Assembly: GCF_014193585.1 (NCBI RefSeq)
Contig: NZ_BLXY01000007.1
Location: 85,293 to 149,292, forward strand
From: Geomonas paludis
GTDB lineage: Bacteria; Desulfobacterota; Desulfuromonadia; Geobacterales; Geobacteraceae
Direction: 5' to 3'
Length of the DNA stretch: 64,000 nt
Shown: in pieces, positions 50,337 through 59,623 of the stretch
How positions within the stretch are numbered: position 1 is the stretch's first letter
Layout of the letters: each line of letters starts with the position of its first letter
Position numbers and translations under genes: made by a program
The notes under the pieces: generated by a model
What the model was told of the DNA's origin: nothing
The model's database searches: none
The model's input: only the letters and a program-made list of their open reading frames with translations

Positions 50337-51254
50337 ATGCTGGAACTTTTCAAGGCGCTGGCCGACCCGTGCCGACTGCGGCTGGTGGCGGTGCTGCTCA
50401 ACTCCGAGCTCACGGTCCAGGAACTGACCCAGATCATGGGGATGGGACAGTCGCGCATCTCGCGACACCTGAAGATCCTGGCGGAGGCGGGCGTGCTCTC
50501 GGTCAAACGCCAGGGGACCTGGAGCTACTACCGCGCGGGGGAGCAGAACTCCTTCTTCAGCGCCATCCGTCCCGAATTCGAGCGCGCACTGGAGCAGCTT
50601 CCGGAGCGCCGCAACGACCTCGCCGCCGTGGCGCAGGCGCTGGAAGCGCGCCGCAGGCGGAGCCTCGAGTTCTTCGACCGGCACGCGGCCCAGTGGGACG
50701 AGCTGTCCCGCACCCTGTTGCCGGTACCGGAGTACCAGGAGGCGCTGCTGGCACTGGTTCCCGAGGTGCCCGTGTTGCTGGAGATCGGCGTCGGCACCGG
50801 GACCCTGATGGCGCAACTGGCAGGCAAGGCACGACAGGTGATCGGCGTGGACCATTCGCCTGCCATGCTGGTGGAGGCGCGGCGGCGCCTGGTCCAGGAC
50901 GGCGTCCCGGGGGCGGAGCTGAGGCTCGGCGAGATGACCCATCTTCCCATCGCCGACGGCGGTGCGGGATGCGTCGTGGCCAACATGGTGCTGCACCATG
51001 CCGCCGACCCGCAGGCGGTACTGACCGAAATCGTCAGGGTGCTGCAGCCGCAGGGGACAGTGGTGCTGGCCGACCTGGCGCGCCACGAGCAGGAGTGGGC
51101 CCGGGAGCAACTGGCCGACCAGTGGCTCGGGTTCGAAGAGGATGAGCTGCAGGCGTGGCTGGAAGGGGCGGGGCTTTCCGACGTTACCATCGAGCGCGCC
51201 ACCGCCACTAACGGTGCGGAAGACGTGCTGCTGGTCAAAGCGATCAAACGTTAG
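50337..51254 (+). CDS. ArsR-type regulator fused to SAM-dependent methyltransferase (SahR-like)
   Basis: A 305-residue protein. Residues 1-95 form an ArsR winged helix-turn-helix (FKALADPCRLRLVAVLL, GQSRISRHLKILAEAGVL, VKRQGTWSYYR). Residues about 135-300 form a class I methyltransferase fold (VLLEIGVGTGTLMAQLAG, GVDHSPAML, ADGGAGCVVANMVLHHA). This fusion directly upstream of ahcY is the arrangement described for SahR, an S-adenosylhomocysteine-responsive regulator of the SAM cycle, in which the methyltransferase fold probably serves as the sensor. It lies 162 bases before ahcY, separated by a repeat. Confidence 0.85.
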   Translation: MLELFKALADPCRLRLVAVLLNSELTVQELTQIMGMGQSRISRHLKILAEAGVLSVKRQGTWSYYRAGEQNSFFSAIRPEFERALEQLPERRNDLAAVAQALEARRRRSLEFFDRHAAQWDELSRTLLPVPEYQEALLALVPEVPVLLEIGVGTGTLMAQLAGKARQVIGVDHSPAMLVEARRRLVQDGVPGAELRLGEMTHLPIADGGAGCVVANMVLHHAADPQAVLTEIVRVLQPQGTVVLADLARHEQEWAREQLADQWLGFEEDELQAWLEGAGLSDVTIERATATNGAEDVLLVKAIKR

Positions 51255-51362
51255 TCCCTCTCCCTCCGGGAGAGGGTGCCCGACAGGGCGGGTGAGGGAG
51301 ATGGCGGCTCTACCGCTGGTTCCAGCGCCCTCACCCCTGCCCCTCTCCCGGAGGGAGAGGGG
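51254..51362. repeat. GC-rich palindromic element, family B, between sahR-like gene and ahcY
   Basis: CCCTCTCCCTCCGGGAGAGG at the left and CCCCTCTCCCGGAGGGAGAG at the right, enclosing a unique segment; same arms as at 15404-15530. Confidence 0.75.
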
Positions 51363-51416
51363 AGTCTCAAGAAAACAAATGAAGCCAGAAGTTAACTCAT
51401 CGAAAGGAGAAGTAAC

Positions 51417-52811
<1,395 letters not shown>

Positions 52812-52823
52812 AAAGGCAACGGA

Positions 52824-52866
52824 CGTTCAACGTTCTACGTTCTACGTTCTACGTTCTACGTTTCAA
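52824..52866 (+). repeat. Tandem 7-base repeat GTTCTAC (after ahcY)
   Basis: Four perfect GTTCTAC units bordered by GTTCAAC-type variants, immediately after ahcY; same unit as after metK. Confidence 0.85.
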
Positions 52867-52879
52867 CCTTTGACCTATC

Positions 52880-53063
52880 CCCCCTCTCCCTCCGGGAGAG
52901 GGGCGGGGGTGAGGGCGCTGCAATGGGCGCCATCATCGCTTTGTGGCAAAGCCCTCACCCGGCCTTCGGCCACCCTCTCCCGAAGGGCGAGGGTACAACG
53001 GATCACATGTTACCTCGACCTGTCCCCCCTCGGCGAGGGCGGGGGCGAACGATTATTCGCCCC
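52880..53063. repeat. Family B element plus GGGGCGAA palindrome
   Basis: 52880-53000 has the CTCCCTCCGGGAGAGG and CACCCTCTCCCGAAGGGCGA arms. 53042-53063 is the palindrome GGGGCGAACGATTATTCGCC (plus CC), whose second copy is at 57901-57922. No gene is seen between 52812 and 53198 apart from these repeats and the minus-strand terminator. Confidence 0.75.
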
Positions 53064-53095
53064 TACGGTTGGTACGAACGGACTATCATCTGAAC

Positions 53096-53132
53096 AAAAA
53101 GAAAGGGCGCCTGCTTTTAGCGGCGCCCTTTC
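53096..53132 (-). terminator. Minus-strand intrinsic terminator downstream of the 29-residue ORF
   Basis: Perfect 11-bp stem GAAAGGGCGCC / GGCGCCCTTTC; on the minus strand followed by TTTTTG. It is oriented to end the moeA/small-ORF transcript. Confidence 0.85.
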
Positions 53133-53198
53133 TTATCCTTGCTGCTCTTTCTCTTCTTCCTTCTTCTTCCCCCGACCGGAGGTGCATGCGGGAGACAT

Positions 53199-53288
53199 TC
53201 ACGTCTCGATCCCCATGCTGGGCAGGATGAAGCGCTGCAGCACGACCCACCCCACTACGATCCCACCTAAAATCAACATCTCTTGCAT
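53199..53288 (-). CDS. Very small hydrophobic protein, 29 residues
   Basis: An ATG at 53286-53288 (minus) lies 6 bases after a clear GGAGG. The frame encodes a 29-residue peptide: QEMLIL, then a membrane-helix-like LILGGIVVGWVVLQRF, then ILPSMGIET, ending in TGA at 53199-53201. An intrinsic terminator follows about 65 bases later. It lies 100 bases downstream of moeA. The ribosome site, single membrane segment and terminator support a real gene; the function is unknown. Confidence 0.55.
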   Translation of the reverse strand: MQEMLILGGIVVGWVVLQRFILPSMGIET

Positions 53289-53388
53289 ATCCCACCTCCC
53301 GAATCCTACCATCCGCTTTATCGCATATTCGGGAAAGAAAATATACAAAATTAATTATTATTATGAACCTCTCAGCTTTGCTTCTGCT

Positions 53389-54630
53389 TCAGGCACAGCA
53401 CCTTATGCCGACTTCGGCCTCGCTCAGCAGGTCGACTTCCCTCATCAGGGCCAGGTCCACTTCGCTCCCGGCCGGGATGAAGGTGGCGTCGCAGGGGAGG
53501 GCGGCCAGGGCGTCGCACCTGGTCATGGTGCTGAGTATGGCGGTGTGCTGCTCCCCGGCGCAGTAGGCGACGTGCCTGCCGTGGCGCTTCTTCACGGTGA
53601 CCCGGATGAAGTGCAGCTTGCCGGGCTTCTTGTGGGCGTCCTCGGCCAGGATCCCCTTCACGAAGGGGGGCAGCACCCGGTGGTGCCCCATCATCTTCAG
53701 GAGGGCGGGCTTCACCAGCAGCTCGAAGGTCACCATGGTCGACACCGGGTTGCCGGGGAGCGAGAAGATCGGCTTTCCCTGCCAGACCGAGAAGGCCGTC
53801 GGACCGCCCGGTTTCATCCCGATCTTCCAGAACAGTTCCTCTGCGCCCAGGCTCGCGGCAACCTCCCGGACCAGGTCGCGGTCGCCGGCGGAAACACCGG
53901 CCGAGGTGATCAGGGCGTCGCAGCAAAGCCCCTCGCGCATCTTCTCTCTGTGGCTCTCCAGGTTGTCGCGCGCGATGCCCAGCAGCACCGGCTCCGCTCC
54001 CGCCTCGCGCACCGCGGCGGCCAGCGACAGGGCGTTGGAGTTGATCACGCTGCCGGCCTTGGGGCTCTCGCCCAGCTCGATCAGTTCGTCCCCGGTAGAG
54101 AGGATTGCCACCCGTGCTTTGCGGAACACCGGCACCAGCGCCTGTCCCATGGCGGCCAGCATGCCGATCTCGGCGGGACGGACCTGGCTGCCGGCAGGGA
54201 GCACCTGGGTGCCCGAGGCGACGTCGCTACCTTTGACCCGGACGTGCTGCTTGGGGAGCACCCTCTGCTTGATGACCACCTGATCACCTTCCTGCTCGGT
54301 TTCTTCGATGGGTACTACCGCATTGCACCCGGCGGGGATGGGCGCACCGGTCATGATGCGCACGGCACAGCCGACGGTTACGGCGGGGCAATCAGCGCCG
54401 CCGGCAGGGAGAAAACCGGTGATGAGGAGACGGGTGGGGACGGAGGTGCAATCTGCGGCGTGCACGGCGTAACCGTCCATCGCGGAATTGTCGTATTGCG
54501 GCAGGTCCCAGGGGGCGATGATGTCCCTGCTTACCACGCGCCCCAGGGCGTCGGGCAGCGGTACATTTTCCTCCCCCAGCGGGGCGACGTGGGCCAGTAT
54601 GATGCCTCGCGCTTCTTCAAAGCTTGGCAT
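53389..54630 (-). CDS. moeA: Molybdopterin molybdenumtransferase
   Basis: MoeA inserts molybdate (or tungstate in W-using relatives) into adenylylated molybdopterin. The 413-residue protein shows FEEARGIILAHV, LPQYDNSAMDGYAV, GAPIPAGCNAVVPIEET, the catalytic region LSTGDELIELGESPKAGSVINSNALSLA, SAGVSAGDRDLVREV, and the C-terminal GNPVSTMVTFELLVKPAL. It is the third cofactor gene in the minus-strand series moaD-hesA/moeB-moeA below aor, so tungsten insertion for AOR is a reasonable inference. Confidence 0.95.
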   Translation of the reverse strand: MPSFEEARGIILAHVAPLGEENVPLPDALGRVVSRDIIAPWDLPQYDNSAMDGYAVHAADCTSVPTRLLITGFLPAGGADCPAVTVGCAVRIMTGAPIPAGCNAVVPIEETEQEGDQVVIKQRVLPKQHVRVKGSDVASGTQVLPAGSQVRPAEIGMLAAMGQALVPVFRKARVAILSTGDELIELGESPKAGSVINSNALSLAAAVREAGAEPVLLGIARDNLESHREKMREGLCCDALITSAGVSAGDRDLVREVAASLGAEELFWKIGMKPGGPTAFSVWQGKPIFSLPGNPVSTMVTFELLVKPALLKMMGHHRVLPPFVKGILAEDAHKKPGKLHFIRVTVKKRHGRHVAYCAGEQHTAILSTMTRCDALAALPCDATFIPAGSEVDLALMREVDLLSEAEVGIRCCA

Positions 54631-54705
54631 GATGCACCTCGGTGCTCTCTGCGGCGTCGTCGACGGCGTCGCTTGTTTTTTTAGCGGCAGCGTTGCCGCT
54701 TTGCT

Positions 54706-54751
54706 TCTCCCTCACCCCCAGCCCCTCTCCCGGAGGGCGAGGGGGGCTGAC
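54706..54751. repeat. GC-rich palindromic element, family B (short form)
   Basis: CTCCCTCACCCCCAGCCCCT then CTCCCGGAGGGCGAGGGGG, in the 128-base gap between moeA and the activating-enzyme gene. Confidence 0.6.
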
Positions 54752-54758
54752 CCGGGGC

Positions 54759-55610
54759 TTAGGCGGCGTCCACCAGGGTGACCGGGGCCGGAGCGTAGGA
54801 GATCTCCTGCATCTCCATTTCCAGGAGATCGATGGCGAGCTTGCGGTTTCTGAGCGGCTCACCCTTGCCGAGCAGGATCTTGCACACTTCGGCCACTTCG
54901 AGGCTGGCCACGACCGCCGGCGTGAAAGAGGGGTTGCCCAGTTGCTGTTCGATCCCCTTGCCCGCGACCCAGTGGCGATAGATCTGCTGCACCGTGGTCT
55001 CGCCGGGAAACTGCGAGGCGACGTGACCGTACCAGCCGCCGATGGCCCCGTGCACCATGGGGATGCCGGCCTGGTTGCAGAACTCGGCCAACTGCAGCCG
55101 GTACGAGATGCTGTCCAGGGCGTCCACCGCCACCTGCGCTCCCGCCAGCAGTTCGAAGCCGTTGTCCAGGCAGAAGTAGTCCTGGATGGCGGTGACCGTG
55201 ACGGCGGGGTTCACCTGCGCCAGCCGCTCGGCGGCTACCGCCGCTTTGGGCTGTCCCAGAAGGGCCGGGGAGGAAAGGATCTGCCGGTTCAGGTTGTGCT
55301 CCTCGAAGATGTCCGGATCGACGGCGATGATCTGCCCGACGCCGAGGCGCGCCAGTTCTTCCAGGACGTAGCCCCCCAGACCGCCGCAGCCGATCACGGC
55401 GACGCGGCTTTGGAACAGGCGCAGCTGCTCGTCGACCTGGATCATGTTCCGGTTGCGCTGGTAGCGCGCCGGGAAGAGCCCGTTTTGCAGGGCGACCAGC
55501 TCGACCGCCGCGTGGCTCAGCTTGAATCGTTGCGCGGTGGCGTCCTGGGCGCTCCAGGGGAGCAGGCCGTCCCGGGTCTGTTCTTTCAGAAAAGCGATGA
55601 CCTTGCGCAT
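54759..55610 (-). CDS. HesA/MoeB/ThiF-type sulfur-carrier activating enzyme
   Basis: A 283-residue E1-like adenylyltransferase. Nucleotide motif VAVIGCGGLGGYVLEELARLGVG, VDPDIFEEHNLNRQIL (Arg finger region), and KAAVAAERLAQVNP are present. The zinc-binding CxxC pairs of full-length MoeB are not obvious. It should adenylate the C-terminal Gly-Gly of the adjacent MoaD-like protein for sulfur transfer to molybdopterin. Start ATG 55610 follows GGAGGAGG, and the moaD-like stop lies 1 base upstream. Confidence 0.9.
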   Translation of the reverse strand: MRKVIAFLKEQTRDGLLPWSAQDATAQRFKLSHAAVELVALQNGLFPARYQRNRNMIQVDEQLRLFQSRVAVIGCGGLGGYVLEELARLGVGQIIAVDPDIFEEHNLNRQILSSPALLGQPKAAVAAERLAQVNPAVTVTAIQDYFCLDNGFELLAGAQVAVDALDSISYRLQLAEFCNQAGIPMVHGAIGGWYGHVASQFPGETTVQQIYRHWVAGKGIEQQLGNPSFTPAVVASLEVAEVCKILLGKGEPLRNRKLAIDLLEMEMQEISYAPAPVTLVDAA

Positions 55611-55611
55611 A

Positions 55612-55836
55612 TCAGCCTCCTCCAACCAGGGGAAAGAGCGAAAGCGTGTCGCCGTGGCTCAACTTGCTGTCCAGCTCGCCGTGCCGGCCGTTCAGCATGA
55701 CGATGCCGATCTCCTCTTCGGTGAGCCCGAGGGAGAGCACCACCTGGCGCACGTCGGTCCCCTCGGCGAGCTCCTGCTCGGCTACCTTGAACCTGCCGTT
55801 TCTGAATGTGGCGAAAAGCTTGAGTGTTATCTTCAT
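55612..55836 (-). CDS. MoaD/ThiS-family sulfur-carrier protein
   Basis: A 74-residue ubiquitin-fold protein ending in Gly-Gly-Gly (FPLVGGG), the C-terminal tail that is adenylated and thiocarboxylated. Other features are KLFATFRNGRF at the N-terminus and IGIVMLNGRH in the middle. In this context it is most likely the small subunit of molybdopterin synthase dedicated to the tungstopterin of AOR. It overlaps functionally and nearly physically with the activating enzyme gene. No moaE is seen in the window. Confidence 0.9.
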   Translation of the reverse strand: MKITLKLFATFRNGRFKVAEQELAEGTDVRQVVLSLGLTEEEIGIVMLNGRHGELDSKLSHGDTLSLFPLVGGG

Positions 55837-55862
55837 GCGGCACCTGCCTGTTGACCCAAACG

Positions 55863-55896
55863 GAAAAACCCGGCGTGACTTCCGTCACGCCGGGTA
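55863..55896 (-). terminator. Intrinsic terminator between aor and moaD-like gene
   Basis: Perfect stem CCCGGCGTGAC / GTCACGCCGGG with a 4-base loop, followed on the minus strand by TTTTTCC. It may partly attenuate read-through from aor into the cofactor genes. Confidence 0.85.
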
Positions 55897-55906
55897 GAGG
55901 TGGGTC

Positions 55907-57637
55907 CTAGAAGTTCCAGAACTCGTCGATTTCCTCGTCGGTGAAGTCCCACACCGCGTTGTGCGGCGCGACCGGCTCGGTCTTGAAGAAGTCCGGCAGG
56001 CGGTCGTGGACGTTGGTGAGACCGGCTTTCTGGTTGAACTCGCGCTCGGTCTTCAGGATGTACTTGCCCAGGTTGGTGACGTCGTCGCCGGTGAGGGCGA
56101 TGCCGAAGCGGGCGTTGATCATGTCGATCAGGGCCGGCAGGCACTCCGGGATGTCCAGCGCCGGGAAGGCGACGAAGATGCACATACCGGTGGAGTCCAC
56201 CGCCGCGGTCGCGATCTGCAGGTTACGGGAGAGCTCGACCTGGCCGTCCTTCTTGAGCGGGTCCACGTAGCCGCCGACGTTGAGGATGTTGGTGGCGATG
56301 GTGTAGCCGGAGGTGTGGTCGGCGCCCATGGTGGAGGTGGCGTAGGTGATGCCGATGCCCTTGACGGAGCGCGGGTCGTAGGCCGGGATGCCCTGGTTCT
56401 TGACGACCGGTACGCGGGTCACGCCGTAGGTGCGGCCGACGGAAGCTGCGCCGCCGCCCAGCACGCGGCCCAGTGCGGTCCCCTTGGCGATCTCTTCGGT
56501 GAGCAGGCGGATGATGCCTTTGCCGTCGCCGAAGGGGAGGATGCCGGCTTCCATGGCCACGCCGAACATGACGGCGGTCTCGATGGAGTCGATCCCGATG
56601 TCGTCCATCAGGTTGTCGGCGCGTGCGATGTCGTCCAGATTCTCGACGCAGCAGTCGGCGCCCAGGCCCCAGATGGTCTCGTACTCGAAGCCGGAGGTGA
56701 CGTACTTGCCTTCGGAGTCGTGGTAGACCTGGGAGCACTGGATGATGCAGCCGGCGTGGCAGCCATGCTTGTGCTTGCCGCCGCGCGCCACGATGGTGTC
56801 GTACATGGTCTCGCCGGAGATCTTGTCGTGGGCTTCGAACTGGCCGGTGGTGAAGTTCTTGGTCGGCAGGCCGCCTGCTTCGTTGAGGATGTTGACCAGG
56901 ACGTTGGTGCCGTAGGTCGGCAGGCCCTCGCCGGAGACCGGGTGGTCGAGCAGCGCCTTGGAGAAGGCCCTGGCAGCGGTCTTGAATTTCTCCGGGTCCG
57001 CGATGGTCACGGCTTTCGCGCCTTCGCTGTCGATGGAGATGAACTTGATCTGCTTGGAGCCCATGACTGCGCCCAGGCCGCCACGGCCGTGGCTGCGGAT
57101 CTTGCTGTCCGGATCCTTGACGGAGATGTTGGCGGCGGTCATCTTCAGCTCGCCGGCCGGGCCGATGGTGAGGACGCCGGTCTTCTTGCCCAGGCGGGCC
57201 TCGACCGCGTCGATGACGGCGAAGTTACCAAGACCGAGCAGTTCCTTCTCCTCGTTGATGGTGACGCCGTTCGCGCTCACGGCCAGGTTGTACCAGGCGC
57301 CGGTTTTCGGTGCGCCTTCGATGATGATGGCCTTGATGCCCAGTTTGGCCAGCATCTGTGCCGCGGTGCCGCCTGCGTTGGACTCCTTGATGCCGCCGGT
57401 GAGCGGGCTCTTGGCGCCTGCGGAGAGACGGCCGGAGTTGGCTGCCGCGGTGCCGGTCAGAAGGCCCGGTGCGAACACCAGCTTGTTCTCGGCGGAAAGT
57501 GCGTGGCAGGTCGGCGGTACTTCGGCGGCCACGATGGTGGAGGTGAGGCCACGGCCACCCAGGCCAGCCCATGCTGCCGGAACTTCTTCGATCTTGGTGG
57601 TGAGGTCGGTCATGTTGACGCGAAAAATCTTATCCAT
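55907..57637 (-). CDS. aor: Aldehyde ferredoxin oxidoreductase (tungsten-pterin)
   Basis: A 576-residue AOR that oxidises aldehydes to acids with ferredoxin, or runs in reverse. It has the N-terminal domain WAGLGGRGLTSTIV, GRLSAGAKSPLTGGIKESNAGG and GPAGELKMTAANISV, the pterin segment RGGLGAVMGSKQIKFI, and a CX3CX3C set (GCHAGCIIQC) with a later Cys near CIFVAFPALDIPECLPALID that would hold the 4Fe-4S cluster. W is inferred from family and the adjacent MoaD/MoeA genes. The ATG at 57637 follows GGGAG; a Moco-type riboswitch lies upstream. Confidence 0.95.
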   Translation of the reverse strand: MDKIFRVNMTDLTTKIEEVPAAWAGLGGRGLTSTIVAAEVPPTCHALSAENKLVFAPGLLTGTAAANSGRLSAGAKSPLTGGIKESNAGGTAAQMLAKLGIKAIIIEGAPKTGAWYNLAVSANGVTINEEKELLGLGNFAVIDAVEARLGKKTGVLTIGPAGELKMTAANISVKDPDSKIRSHGRGGLGAVMGSKQIKFISIDSEGAKAVTIADPEKFKTAARAFSKALLDHPVSGEGLPTYGTNVLVNILNEAGGLPTKNFTTGQFEAHDKISGETMYDTIVARGGKHKHGCHAGCIIQCSQVYHDSEGKYVTSGFEYETIWGLGADCCVENLDDIARADNLMDDIGIDSIETAVMFGVAMEAGILPFGDGKGIIRLLTEEIAKGTALGRVLGGGAASVGRTYGVTRVPVVKNQGIPAYDPRSVKGIGITYATSTMGADHTSGYTIATNILNVGGYVDPLKKDGQVELSRNLQIATAAVDSTGMCIFVAFPALDIPECLPALIDMINARFGIALTGDDVTNLGKYILKTEREFNQKAGLTNVHDRLPDFFKTEPVAPHNAVWDFTDEEIDEFWNF

Positions 57638-57699
57638 GCTTTTCAAGCTCCCTGTTTTTATTTAGTTCTACCGGCAGTACTCGCTGCCGGGACTCCTTT

Positions 57700-57795
57700 C
57701 CAAGAGGGAGGCTCCGCCGTTTCCAGCGAAACCCGTAGGCCTGGAGCCATGAGGGGAGATCCCTTTTAGGCTGCGACGGCTCGGAGCTTTTGATG
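57700..57795 (-). promoter_or_regulatory. Moco-type (molybdenum/tungsten cofactor) riboswitch upstream of aor
   Basis: On the minus strand the leader reads AGCTCCGAGCCGTCGCAGCC, then AAAAGGGATCTCCCC, GGCCTACGGGTTTCGCTGG and ACGGCGGAGCCTCCCTC, the ordered conserved blocks I associate with the Moco RNA motif. A hairpin GATGCGT...ACGCATC precedes it, and CCGGCAG...CTGCCGG follows between the motif and the aor ATG, where it could control expression. The identification is from memory of the consensus, not a model search. Confidence 0.72.
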
Positions 57796-57900
57796 CGTGA
57801 CTGACCCGACACCGCTTACGCATCTCTTGCATGTGCTCGGGCCTGCGCGGCGGTTGGGCCCGCAGGCGGTGTTGCATATTCCCGAAGAGCGGGAGGTGCG

Positions 57901-57957
57901 GGGGCGAATGATTATTCGCCCCTACAGGTGTTAAACCCTCCCCCCGAGAGGGGAGGG
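57901..57957. repeat. GGGGCGAA palindrome and adh terminator
   Basis: 57901-57922 is the palindrome GGGGCGAATGATTATTCGCC (plus CC), second copy of the element at 53042. 57936-57957 is the stem CCCTCCCC / GGGGAGGG, which can terminate adh on the minus strand. Together with the riboswitch these account for the 57638-57970 gap. Confidence 0.7.
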
Positions 57958-57970
57958 CGTTTGCTACTGG

Positions 57971-59134
57971 TTACATTGCATCCTTGAAGATCTGGATGAC
58001 CTGCTCGAGGGTCGCTTTGCGCGGGTTGGTGAACTGGCAAGCGTCCTTCTTCGCGTTCTCCGCCATGATGGCCAGATCCTCTTCCTTGACATTGAGGGCC
58101 TTGAGGCCGGTCGGGATGCCGATGGAAGCGGAGAGGGTGCGGATCCTGTCGATCGCCTTCTGGCCTGCTTCGGTCACGGAGAGGCCGTCGACGTTCTCGC
58201 CCAGGGCCTTGGCGATGTCAGCGAAACGCTTCGGGCAGGCGATCAGGTTGTACTGGCTGACGGCCGGCAGCAGGATGGCGTTGCAGACGCCGTGCGGCAG
58301 GTTGTAGAAGCCGCCCAGCTGGTGAGCCATGGAGTGAACGTAGCCCAGCGAAGCGTTGTTGAACGCCATGCCGGCCAGGTACTCGGCGTAAGCCATCCTG
58401 TCGCGTGCCTCGAGGTCTTCGCCGTTGGCGACAGCCTTGGAGAGGAACTCGGCGATCAGCTCGATGGCTTTGATGGCACAGGCGTCGGTGATCGGGGTGG
58501 CGATGGTGGAGACATAAGCCTCAACCGCGTGGGTCAGGGCGTCCATGCCGGTGGCAGCGGTCAGAGCTGCCGGCTTGCCGACCATGAGCAGCGGGTCGTT
58601 GATGGCGATGTTCGGAGTGCAGCGCCAGTCGACGATAGCCATCTTTACGTGGGTGTCGGTGTTGGTGATGATGCAGAAGCGGGTCATTTCGGAAGCGGTA
58701 CCGGCGGTGGTGTTGATAGCAACGAATGCCGGCATGGATTTGGTGGACTTGTTCACGCCTTCGAAGTCGCGGATGTGGCCGCCGTTGCCGATGACCAGGC
58801 CGATGCCCTTACCGCAGTCGTGGGAGGAACCGCCGCCCAGGGAGATGATCGCGTCGCAACCGTTTTCCTGGTATACCTTCACGCCGTCGTGTACGTTGAT
58901 GTCGGTCGGGTTCGGCTCGGCGCCGTCGAAGATAACAGCTTTAACGCCGGCAGCTTCAACCTGCTCCTTGATCTTGTCGGCAACGCCCATGGCCGAGAGG
59001 CCTTTGTCGGTGACGATCAGCGCTTTGGATGCGCCCAGTGCCTTGACCTGCTCGCCGGTTTCCTTAGCGGAACCAACGCCCATCAGCGATACCGTCGGAA
59101 TGAAGAAACCGTAAGTCTGCTCTCCTAATGCCAT
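57971..59134 (-). CDS. Iron-containing alcohol dehydrogenase (group III)
   Basis: A 387-residue Fe-ADH. It has VSLMGVGSAKETG, the NAD motif GGGSSHDCGKGIGLV, TTAGTASEMTRFCII, and metal-ligand segments MDALTHAVEAYVS and VHSMAHQLGGFYNLPHGVCNAILLP. It interconverts primary alcohols and aldehydes with NAD(H). It is directly upstream of aor on the same strand, so aldehyde is the shared metabolite. The ATG at 59134 is 8 bases from GGGGG; the longer frame to 59281 would include the sigma-54 promoter. Confidence 0.95.
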   Translation of the reverse strand: MALGEQTYGFFIPTVSLMGVGSAKETGEQVKALGASKALIVTDKGLSAMGVADKIKEQVEAAGVKAVIFDGAEPNPTDINVHDGVKVYQENGCDAIISLGGGSSHDCGKGIGLVIGNGGHIRDFEGVNKSTKSMPAFVAINTTAGTASEMTRFCIITNTDTHVKMAIVDWRCTPNIAINDPLLMVGKPAALTAATGMDALTHAVEAYVSTIATPITDACAIKAIELIAEFLSKAVANGEDLEARDRMAYAEYLAGMAFNNASLGYVHSMAHQLGGFYNLPHGVCNAILLPAVSQYNLIACPKRFADIAKALGENVDGLSVTEAGQKAIDRIRTLSASIGIPTGLKALNVKEEDLAIMAENAKKDACQFTNPRKATLEQVIQIFKDAM

Positions 59135-59239
59135 TTTCATTTCCCCCTGTTGTTTTTCCGGGATGACCCGGTTCTTTTTGTTTTTAAGATAGTGGTGCGA
59201 TGCTGCATACACTTTCCTAAAACGGTTTTCTATGCTATC

Positions 59240-59254
59240 GCAAGGGCCGTACCA
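59240..59254 (-). promoter_or_regulatory. Sigma-54 (-24/-12) promoter of adh
   Basis: On the minus strand TGGTAC-GGCCC-TTGC: the invariant GG and GC are correctly spaced. It lies about 105 bases upstream of the adh ATG. Confidence 0.7.
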
Positions 59255-59384
59255 GAATTTGCCGTAAACACAATTTTTCATGATACTGAATAATATTCAC
59301 AGGATACCGTATACTTAACCGGCGCTGTGTTTATCCTCCCCCATTCCCCTTCCAAGGTTGCGTCCTCAAATCGAACACTTGCAG

Positions 59385-59420
59385 CGTTCCACAATGGAAC
59401 ATCTGCTCTTTTGTGGAACG
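59385..59420. promoter_or_regulatory. Palindromic upstream activator site shared by adh and moaA
   Basis: CGTTCCACAA (59385-59394) and TTGTGGAACG (59411-59420) are perfect 10-base inverted arms. The left arm also begins an inner repeat GTTCCACAATGGAAC (59386-59400). It lies between two divergent sigma-54 promoters at typical enhancer distance (about 130 and 150 bases). The other bases of 59135-59623 hold only these control elements. Confidence 0.65.
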
Positions 59421-59568
59421 GCCGTTTTGTTGTGTCGGTCGAGGTCGCGCTCCCCGCACGCTTGTTGAATTCACAAACTCAAAAATCGGTTCGTTTCCCA
59501 TGTATTCACCAGCTTAGTTCCTCCCTCATTAGGGGCGGATCCCGCTTTTTGCTCCGAATCGGGACAAT

Positions 59569-59583
59569 TGGTATCGATATTGC
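59569..59583 (+). promoter_or_regulatory. Sigma-54 (-24/-12) promoter of moaA
   Basis: TGGTAT-CGATA-TTGC with invariant GG/GC spacing, 41 bases before the moaA ATG. Confidence 0.62.
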
Positions 59584-59623
59584 CTTTGTATACGGCGAGG
59601 CGGGTTTCCGGAGGGATAAAGGC

